Assembly: GCA_011526585.1 (NCBI GenBank)
Contig: WYBB01000098.1
Coordinates: forward strand, 1 to 43,830
Origin: Deltaproteobacteria bacterium
GTDB taxonomy: Bacteria; Myxococcota_A; UBA9042; PHBI01
Length of the DNA: 43,830 nt
Direction of reading: 5' to 3'
The notes below the pieces were generated by a model. That model searched no databases, had not been told where the DNA came from, and saw only the letters and a list, made by a program, of their open reading frames with translations. Shown in pieces: positions 35,442-41,954 of this stretch; position 1 is the first letter of the stretch; every line of letters starts with the position of its first letter. The translations under genes were made by a program, and so were the position numbers.

Positions 35442-35999
35442 ATGAAGCTGCACGCGCTGCCCATCACGGGTCTCCTGCTCGTCGAGCCCGTCGTTCACCG
35501 CGACCCGCGCGGCTTCTTCGTCGAGACCTGGCATGCCGAGCGCTTCGCCGCCGCCGGGATCGAGCTCGCCTTCGCACAGGACAACCACAGCCGCTCGGTG
35601 CGCGACACCCTGCGCGGCCTGCACTACCAGGCCTTCGGTCCCGGGCTCGGCCCCGGCCAGGCCAAGCTCGTGCGCGTCGCGCGCGGCGCGATCTGGGACG
35701 TCGCCGTCGACCTGCGCCCCGACTCGCCGACGTTTTCGCGCTGGCACGCGCAGCGCCTCGACGCCGAAACGCACGCCCAGCTCTTCATCCCTGCCGGCTG
35801 CGCGCACGGCTTCTGCGTGCTCTCCGCGGACGCCGACGTGATCTACAAGGTCTCGACCCCCTATGACCCGGCGCTCGAGCGCGGCCTCGCCTGGGACGAC
35901 CCCGAGCTCGCGATCCCCTGGCCGGTCGCGACCCCGCTGCTCTCCGCGCGCGACCGCGCGAACCCCACGCTCGCCGAGGCGAGATCGACCGCGCCATGA
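35442..35999 (+). CDS. rfbC: dTDP-4-dehydrorhamnose 3,5-epimerase
   Basis: 185 residues, standard length. Family motifs: DPRGFFVETW at 21-30, FAQDNHSRS at 44-52, LRGLHYQ at 58-63 with the catalytic His61, KLVRVARGAIWDVAVDLR and FIPAGCAHGFCVLS. It is the third step of dTDP-L-rhamnose synthesis, which feeds surface polysaccharides. It is overlapped by rfbD (ATGA). rfbA and rfbB are not in this window. Confidence 0.95.
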   Translation: MKLHALPITGLLLVEPVVHRDPRGFFVETWHAERFAAAGIELAFAQDNHSRSVRDTLRGLHYQAFGPGLGPGQAKLVRVARGAIWDVAVDLRPDSPTFSRWHAQRLDAETHAQLFIPAGCAHGFCVLSADADVIYKVSTPYDPALERGLAWDDPELAIPWPVATPLLSARDRANPTLAEARSTAP

Positions 36000-36913
36000 C
36001 CCGACCCGGCGAGCCCGCTCCGATCTGGGTCACCGGCGCGCGCGGTCTGCTCGGGCGCGCGCTGGTCGCCGCGCTGCACGCCGCCGGCCACGACGTGATC
36101 GCCACCGGCCGCGAGGCCGACGTCGCCGATCGCGACTGCCTCCTCGCCGCGCTCGGCGGCCGCCGCCCGCGCTGCATCTTCAACGCCGCCGCCTACACCG
36201 CCGTCGACCGCGCCGAGGCGGAGCCCGCGCGCGCCCACCGCGACAACGTCGTCGGCGCCGAGGTGCTCGCCCTCCTCGCGCGCGATCTCGCCGCGAGCCT
36301 CGTGCACTTCTCGACCGACTACGTCTTCGACGGCACCTCCGCGCAACCTCTCGGCGAAGACGCGCCGACCGCCCCGCTCAACGTCTACGGCCGCACCAAG
36401 CGCGACGGCGAGCTGCGCGTGCTCGCCACCGCCACGCCCGCCCACCGCGTGATCGTGCTCCGCACCTCCTGGCTCTTCGGCCCGGGCGGCCCCGACTTCG
36501 TCACCACCATGCTCGAGCTCGCGCGCACGCGCCCCGAGCTGCACGTCGTCGACGACCAGCACGGCCGGCCGACCTACGCCCCCGATCTCGCCGCGCTCGC
36601 GCTGGCGATCGGGATCGGCCCGCTCGCGCACCTGCCCTCGCAGATCCTGCACGCCGCCAACGCCGGCCCGACCACCTGGCACGGCTTCGCCAGCGCCATC
36701 GTCGAGCGTGCCCGCGCCCACCGTCTCCCGGTCCTCACCCACACCGTGCACGCCGTAACGAGCGCGGCCTTCCCGCGTCCCGCGCGCCGGCCCGCCTGGT
36801 CGGTGCTCGACACGAGCCGCCTCGAGCGCGCGCTCGCCGACGCCGGTGGCGGCGAGCGCATGCGCGGCTGGACGGCGGCGCTCGACGCCCACCTCGCCGA
36901 CCTGACACGCTGA
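35996..36913 (+). CDS. rfbD: dTDP-4-dehydrorhamnose reductase
   Basis: 305 residues. A Rossmann-fold reductase with VTGARGLLGRAL (G-x-x-G-x-x-G), NAAAYTAVDRAE, STDYVFDGT and the catalytic Y-x3-K in NVYGRTKRDGE. VVDDQHGRPTYAPDLA matches the RmlD subgroup. It completes dTDP-L-rhamnose. The ATG overlaps rfbC by 4 bp. Convergent with the glycosyltransferase, with 15 bp between stops. Confidence 0.94.
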   Translation: MTRPGEPAPIWVTGARGLLGRALVAALHAAGHDVIATGREADVADRDCLLAALGGRRPRCIFNAAAYTAVDRAEAEPARAHRDNVVGAEVLALLARDLAASLVHFSTDYVFDGTSAQPLGEDAPTAPLNVYGRTKRDGELRVLATATPAHRVIVLRTSWLFGPGGPDFVTTMLELARTRPELHVVDDQHGRPTYAPDLAALALAIGIGPLAHLPSQILHAANAGPTTWHGFASAIVERARAHRLPVLTHTVHAVTSAAFPRPARRPAWSVLDTSRLERALADAGGGERMRGWTAALDAHLADLTR

Positions 36914-36928
36914 AGGCCTGCTCGCCGC

Positions 36929-37864
36929 TCACGCGATCCAGCGCGCCTCGACCTCTTCGCGCGTCACCTGCCGGATGCCCTCGACCTCGGCGCGCTGCGG
37001 CCACGCCTCTCGCGTCGCCCGCGCCAGCGCGATCGGGGCCCTCCCGAATCGGGCCAGGTCGTACCCCGCGCCGCGCGCGATCGACGGCAGCGCGCGCCTG
37101 ATGAGCCCGAGCGAGGCGTTCTTCAGGAGCGTGCGCACGCGGTTGTCCCTGCACATGCGCCAGACCCAGCCCCGACCGTGCCGGCGCGAGCTCGCCTGGT
37201 AGCGATGCGCCACGCGCACCGACGGCTCGTAGAAGGCGCGCCAGCCCGCCAGCCGCGCGCGCCACCCGAGGTCGACGTCCTCGAAGTACATGAAGTAGCC
37301 GCGGTCGAAGACGCCGCTGGACAGGCGCAGCGCGTCGAGCATCCGGCGCCGGTAGAGCGCCGCCCCCGCGGTGCAGCAGAAGACCTCGCGGGGCTCGCGC
37401 TCGGCCCCGCCCGTCAGCTTCATGAAGTAGCGGTCGTACGCGAAGGCGTCGCCGGACATCGTCACCCCGGTCGAGTTGACGTGGTGCGGACGGTCCTTGA
37501 AGACGATCAGCGGCTGCAGCATGCCGACGTCCGGCGCAGACGAGCCCGCGAGCGCGCGCAGCCGCCGGAGCCCGTCGCGCTCGATCACCGCGTCGTTGTT
37601 CAGGGTGAAGACCCAGTCGCCGCGCGCGAGCGCGAGCCCACGGTTGACGCCCTCGGCGAAGCCGAGGTTGGCGCGGGTCTCGACGATCTCGATGCGCGGC
37701 AGCTCGCGGCGTACCCGTGCGACGCTGTCGTCCTCGGAGCCGTTGTCGACCAGCACGATCTGCGCGGCGTCCTCCTCGTCCAGCGATCGCAGGCAGGGCA
37801 TCAGCTCGTCGACGTTGTTCCAGTTGACGACGACCACGCTGAGATCGGGCAGCGACGCACACAT
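36929..37864 (-). CDS. Family 2 glycosyltransferase
   Basis: 311 residues. GT-A fold: SVVVVNWNNVDELMPCL at 9-25, IVLVDNGSEDDS at 36-47, NLGFAEGVNRGL at 66-77, DxD-like TLNNDAV at 87-93 and GYFMYFEDVDLGWRARL at 189-205 with the catalytic Glu/Asp. This is the rhamnosyltransferase (RfbF/WbbL-like) type. Transfer of rhamnose is plausible given rfbCD next door, but inferred. The start ATG at 37862-37864 is chosen because homologous sequence begins there; the frame is open further upstream. No membrane segment is evident. Confidence 0.9.
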   Translation of the reverse strand: MCASLPDLSVVVVNWNNVDELMPCLRSLDEEDAAQIVLVDNGSEDDSVARVRRELPRIEIVETRANLGFAEGVNRGLALARGDWVFTLNNDAVIERDGLRRLRALAGSSAPDVGMLQPLIVFKDRPHHVNSTGVTMSGDAFAYDRYFMKLTGGAEREPREVFCCTAGAALYRRRMLDALRLSSGVFDRGYFMYFEDVDLGWRARLAGWRAFYEPSVRVAHRYQASSRRHGRGWVWRMCRDNRVRTLLKNASLGLIRRALPSIARGAGYDLARFGRAPIALARATREAWPQRAEVEGIRQVTREEVEARWIA

Positions 37865-37957
37865 CGCGCCGATGATAGCACGTGGGCAGGCACGGCGCCC
37901 TCCCCGACACCCGGTGTCGCTTGCGGGCTCGGGGAGCGCGATGTTAAACAGCGAAGC

Positions 37958-38437
37958 GTGAGCGACGACACCGATTCCATCGCCGACATCCGTCCCGCGA
38001 CCCTCGACGACGCCGACACCATCGTGCGCATAATGGAGGTCTTCAACGCGCACGAGTCGATCGCGTACACCTCCGAGGGCCTCCACCAGAGCTACCGCGA
38101 CCTGATGGCCCACCCCGAGTGGGGCGCGCTGCTCCTCGCCGAGGTCGGCGGCGTGCCGGCCGGCTACGCCGTGACCTCCTACGGCTTCGACTTCGAGTAC
38201 CGCGGGCGCGACGCGTTCCTGAACGAGCTCTTCGTCGTCGACCGCTATCGCACCCGCGGGATCGGCAAGGCGCTCTTGCGCGCGGTGGAAGAGCACTGCC
38301 GCGCGGCGGGCGTCAAGGCGCTGCACCTCATCGTGCGGAGCGACAACGCCTCGGCCCAGATCCTCTACCGCCGCAACGGCTTCACCTTCGACCCGCGCCT
38401 CCTGATGAACAAGCCGCTGGATACGGACATCGCGTGA
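37958..38437 (+). CDS. GNAT-family N-acetyltransferase
   Basis: 159 residues with a GTG start at 37958 (weak ribosome site). The GNAT fold is shown by IRPATLDDADTIVRIM at 11-26, LNELFVVDRYRTRGIGKALL at 88-107 with the acetyl-CoA loop RTRGIG, and LIVRSDNASAQILYRRNGF. The substrate cannot be predicted. It is divergent from the glycosyltransferase and followed by a REP-like palindrome. Confidence 0.88.
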   Translation: MSDDTDSIADIRPATLDDADTIVRIMEVFNAHESIAYTSEGLHQSYRDLMAHPEWGALLLAEVGGVPAGYAVTSYGFDFEYRGRDAFLNELFVVDRYRTRGIGKALLRAVEEHCRAAGVKALHLIVRSDNASAQILYRRNGFTFDPRLLMNKPLDTDIA

Positions 38438-38483
38438 TGAGGCATCACGGGCTGGCTACGGTCACCGAGTGATGGGTCATCGC

Positions 38484-38504
38484 GGGCGGCCACGAGGGCC
38501 GCCC
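38484..38504 (+). repeat. REP-like palindrome after acetyltransferase gene
   Basis: Stem GGGCGGCC / GGCCGCCC around ACGAG, identical in the core to the copy at 15156-15176; the match extends as GC upstream and CC downstream. It lies between the convergent acetyltransferase (plus, ends 38437) and the Tat-type exported protein (minus, ends 38519). Confidence 0.75.
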
Positions 38505-38518
38505 CTACGTTGCCCGCT

Positions 38519-39904
38519 CTACTCCATCCAGGGTGAGCGGTCGTGCCACCCGCCGGGGCGCGCGACCCAGCCGGGCCAGTAGACGTTTTGCAGGACCCAG
38601 CGGATCTGCTCCTCGCTCATGCCGAGGTTGTCGGTGTGGCGCTGCCAGAAGACGTCCCACCAGCCCGGCGGCTCGCTCTTGTCGCCGTCGTACTCGGTGG
38701 GGCGGCCGGTCTCGCCGGAGGTCACGAGGCTGCCGACGTAGTCGCCATCCTTGTACACGCGATCGATCTGCGCCTTGATCTGATCGAGATCGGTCGCGCT
38801 GACGACCCCGTTCGAGGTCGCCTTGTAGAACTGCACCGTCACGCGCACGGGGAAGCGCTCGTCGCGCTCGATCTCCAGGCCGTCGATCTCGGTGAACGGC
38901 CCCTCGAGCGCGCCGTGCCCGATGACCGCGTTCTCCACGTCGCCGCCGCCGCGCGCGCCCTCCCCTTTCTCGAAGGCGGCGGTCTCGGTCATCGCGAACA
39001 TGTCGAAGCGCATCGGGTTCTTCTGCTTGAGCGGCACCTGGATGAGCAGCACCATGTTCATGCCCTCCTCGCCGCCGACCCTGGGCCCGTCCCCCGGCGC
39101 TTCGACCGACGCCGGGAGTACGACCTCGGACTGGCGCTTGCCGGTCAGGCTCGCGCGCTGCCCGTCCTGGTTGAAGAAGAGGCGCTGGCCCCAGACGCCG
39201 CCGGCCTCGAAGCCGTCGCGCTTGTTGTCGATGACGGTGACGCTGGTGCCCTCGCGCGTGACCATGATCGTCAAGACCGCCGGGTCGCCTTCGTAGGACT
39301 GGTAGTTGAAGAGCACCGGGTTGAAGGTCGCCTCGCCCGACTTCGGGATCGGCAGGAACGCCGCCTGCGCCGAGACCAGCGCGTGCGTGTCGCGCGGCGC
39401 GAGCAGCGAGGTCTTCTCGCCCTTCCACGAGCCCGGCTCGTGCAGGTAGGCGCGGATGTCGCCGAGGAAGTCCTTCAAGGTGACGCGGCGCAGCCCCTTG
39501 CCGTCCTCGTTGCCGACGAGGAGCTGGAACTTGTCGAGCGGCAGGTCGGCGGTCACGTCTCCGAAGTTCGGGAAACGGATGACGGGCATCAGATGCAGAC
39601 GCGTCTGGCCGGTCGCGTCCTTTTCCTGGATCTGGATCGACATGTCGCTGATGTTCGGCCCGACCGCCGAGCCCTTGTAGCGGCCGGTGTCCTCCCAGGT
39701 GACGTTGACGACGTCGAGCCCGCGCTGGGCCGCCAGGCGGCGGACTTCGGCGTCGTAGACCATGCGGGTCGTCGCGTCCAAGACCTGGCGATAGCTCGAT
39801 ACCGGGAGGGGGTCGTGGGCGAGCGCGGCGTGGGGCAAGGCGGTCGCGGCGCCGATGGCGGCGATCGAGGCACGGAGGAAGAAGCGCCTGGCGCGGATGA
39901 TCAT
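38519..39904 (-). CDS. Exported protein with twin-arginine-type signal, unknown function
   Basis: 461 residues. The N-terminus has RRFFLR followed by a hydrophobic stretch and AHAALA, matching a Tat signal (RRxFL) with cleavage near residue 29. The mature part includes ISDMSIQIQEKD, NFGDVTADLPLDKFQLL, a long beta-rich middle, and a Trp-rich C-terminus (PPGWWDVFWQRHTDN, VYWPGWVARPGGWHD). No family recognised. Tat export would imply folding or cofactor binding in the cytoplasm before export. It stands alone, 84 bp from queE. Confidence 0.75.
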   Translation of the reverse strand: MIIRARRFFLRASIAAIGAATALPHAALAHDPLPVSSYRQVLDATTRMVYDAEVRRLAAQRGLDVVNVTWEDTGRYKGSAVGPNISDMSIQIQEKDATGQTRLHLMPVIRFPNFGDVTADLPLDKFQLLVGNEDGKGLRRVTLKDFLGDIRAYLHEPGSWKGEKTSLLAPRDTHALVSAQAAFLPIPKSGEATFNPVLFNYQSYEGDPAVLTIMVTREGTSVTVIDNKRDGFEAGGVWGQRLFFNQDGQRASLTGKRQSEVVLPASVEAPGDGPRVGGEEGMNMVLLIQVPLKQKNPMRFDMFAMTETAAFEKGEGARGGGDVENAVIGHGALEGPFTEIDGLEIERDERFPVRVTVQFYKATSNGVVSATDLDQIKAQIDRVYKDGDYVGSLVTSGETGRPTEYDGDKSEPPGWWDVFWQRHTDNLGMSEEQIRWVLQNVYWPGWVARPGGWHDRSPWME

Positions 39905-39988
39905 GGTGGCAGTCTCCTGATGGGCGGCGTGATTGCCGAGTCATCCGAGGAGACGCGCGGGGTGCGAAAAACGATCTACACCCGGGCT

Positions 39989-40678
39989 TCAGGTCCCAGG
40001 CGTGTGTCCGAAGAGTCGAATGTGCAGGCGGTCGCAATAGCGCCAGCCGCGCTCGATCACCGCCGGCACGAGCCAGGCCGCGACCGCGTCGAGCTCGGCG
40101 ACGCTCACGCCCTCGGGCATCACCAGGACGTTGTCGGCCACGGCGCCCAGGCGCGTGACCCAGGCATGGATCTCGTCGAGATCGGCGGGGCGGCCGGCGA
40201 CGAACTTGAGCTGGTGCTCGTCGCGCATCATCTGCTTGAGCACCGCGTCGTTCACGCGCGCCGCCAGGTGCCGCTCGCGCCAGCCGCTCTCGATGGGCGG
40301 CGCCGAGCTCGCGAGCTTGGGCGAGATCGACCAGAGGTCGACCGGCAACGGCAGGTACGCGGTGCCCGCGGTCTCGATCGTGACGTGCAGGCCCCGGTCC
40401 TTGAGCGCCTGGATGAGCGCCTCGATCCCCTTGGCGATCATCGGCTCGCCGCCGGTCACCACCGCGTGGGCGACGCGCGGGAAGCGCTCGAGCGGGGCGA
40501 GCAGCGCGTCGAGGTCGAGGTGCTCGCCCCGGGCATGCCACGAGGTGTAGGGCGTGTCGCAGAAGTGGCAGCGCAGGTTGCAGCCGCTGGTACGGATGAA
40601 CAGGGACGGCATGCCGCTGAGCTTGCCTTCGCCCTGCACCGAGACGAAGACCTCGGAGATCCAGAGGCTGGTCGTCAT
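39989..40678 (-). CDS. queE: 7-carboxy-7-deazaguanine synthase QueE
   Basis: 229 residues. Radical SAM motif C33-NLR-C37-HF-C40 in SGCNLRCHFCDTPYTSW, preceded by the QueE start EVFVSVQGEGKLSGMPSLF. VVTGGEPMI and TIETAGTAY follow. It makes 7-carboxy-7-deazaguanine from 6-carboxy-tetrahydropterin, for queuosine or deazapurine DNA modification. queC, queD and queF are not in the window. The ATG overlaps the kinase stop by 4 bp, so the two are co-translated, an unusual pairing. Confidence 0.93.
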   Translation of the reverse strand: MTTSLWISEVFVSVQGEGKLSGMPSLFIRTSGCNLRCHFCDTPYTSWHARGEHLDLDALLAPLERFPRVAHAVVTGGEPMIAKGIEALIQALKDRGLHVTIETAGTAYLPLPVDLWSISPKLASSAPPIESGWRERHLAARVNDAVLKQMMRDEHQLKFVAGRPADLDEIHAWVTRLGAVADNVLVMPEGVSVAELDAVAAWLVPAVIERGWRYCDRLHIRLFGHTPGT

Positions 40679-41874
40679 CGCGAGCGTCTCCGCCCGCGAT
40701 CCATGCGCCGGTGCCAGCCCGCGACCTTGCCGCGCGTCTGCTGGAGCTTGAGCTGTCTCAGCGCGTGGCGCTTGTCCTCGAGCGCCAGCTCGGCTTGCCG
40801 GCGCGCCGCGTTCTTGTCGTGCTGGCGCGCGATGCGGCGCTTGATCCCGGCGTGCACCCTCGGCATCACCAGCCTGGCGACCAGCGAGAGCACCCACAGG
40901 GTGAGCTGCAGCGCGATGGCCATGAAGACGCGCACGATCTCGCCCAGCGGCCCGCGTGGGCGCCAGGGCTCGGCGGGTGGGAACGGCGTCGACTCATCGA
41001 GCTCGACCACGGGCTCCGGCGCGGGGCCCGGGCTCGGCTCGGCCGACGCGATGAGCGCGCGCACCGCGGCGACGTCCTTGGGGCGCTCGTCCGGGTCGGG
41101 CTCGCAGAGCGCCGCCCAGACCGCGCGCATCGCCGGGTCGGGGTAGTCCTTCAGAATACCGTCGACATCGATCTTGAGCCCTCGTCTCGGGAGTAAGGCC
41201 CCATCGATCCCGGTCGCCAGCGCGATCATGGCAACGCCCAGGGAATACAGATCCGAGGCAGGGCTGGCCGCGCCGTGCAGCTGCTCGGGCGCGAGGTAGC
41301 CGAAGGTGCCGACCACCGTCGAGCTGCCCGTGGGCGCGAGCGCGGTGCGCACGCTGCCGAAGTCGACCACCGCCAGGCGCCCGTCGGGGCGCACGATCAG
41401 GTTGTGCGGCTTGAGGTCGCGGTGCAGGACCGGCGGCGCGCGCCCGTGCAGGTAGGCGAGCACGTCGAGCGCCTCGGTGAAGAGGCGCGCCAGCTCCTCC
41501 GACGAGGACGGGCGCCCGAGACGCGCGCTCAACGCCTCGCCCTCGATGAGCTCCATCGCGATCCAGCGCTCGGTCCCGTCGGCGTCCGCGCCCGTCCCGA
41601 GGAAGCGCGGGATCGCCGGGTGCGAGAGCGCCGCCAGCGTCGCCGCCTCGCGCTCGAAGAGCTCGAGGCGCTTCCACTCCGCGATCTCGGCGACGCGGAA
41701 GCGCTTGACCGCCGCGACCTGCCCGCTCTCGACGTGGCGGCCGAGCCAGGTCGCGCCCTGCCCGCCCCGGCCGAGCGAGCGCTCGAGGCGCCAGGGTCCG
41801 AGCCGCGGCGCCCCGCTCGTCGTCGTCTCGACGGTCGCGGTCGCGGCGTCGGCGGTCTGGGTCGTACTGGACAC
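40675..41874 (-). CDS. Ser/Thr protein kinase with C-terminal membrane segment
   Basis: 399 residues. Kinase domain about 27-280: glycine loop LGRGGQGATWLG at 34-45, K57, catalytic loop HRDLKPHN at 151-158, DFG at 171-173 and APEQ at 195-198. It has the full HRD set, unlike the other kinase here. A linker (280-310) leads to a hydrophobic segment at about 315-337 (VFMAIALQLTLWVLSLVARL), then a basic, helical tail (340-399). So it is probably anchored with its kinase domain in the cytoplasm. It overlaps queE by 4 bp. The substrate is unknown. Confidence 0.92.
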   Translation of the reverse strand: MSSTTQTADAATATVETTTSGAPRLGPWRLERSLGRGGQGATWLGRHVESGQVAAVKRFRVAEIAEWKRLELFEREAATLAALSHPAIPRFLGTGADADGTERWIAMELIEGEALSARLGRPSSSEELARLFTEALDVLAYLHGRAPPVLHRDLKPHNLIVRPDGRLAVVDFGSVRTALAPTGSSTVVGTFGYLAPEQLHGAASPASDLYSLGVAMIALATGIDGALLPRRGLKIDVDGILKDYPDPAMRAVWAALCEPDPDERPKDVAAVRALIASAEPSPGPAPEPVVELDESTPFPPAEPWRPRGPLGEIVRVFMAIALQLTLWVLSLVARLVMPRVHAGIKRRIARQHDKNAARRQAELALEDKRHALRQLKLQQTRGKVAGWHRRMDRGRRRSR

Positions 41875-41954
41875 GCCGGGTCAGGATGCACACCGGGCGG
41901 CGGCGCTTCAAGCAGGCAATCGTGTGGAAGAACTTCAGCGCATCGTCGCTTGGA

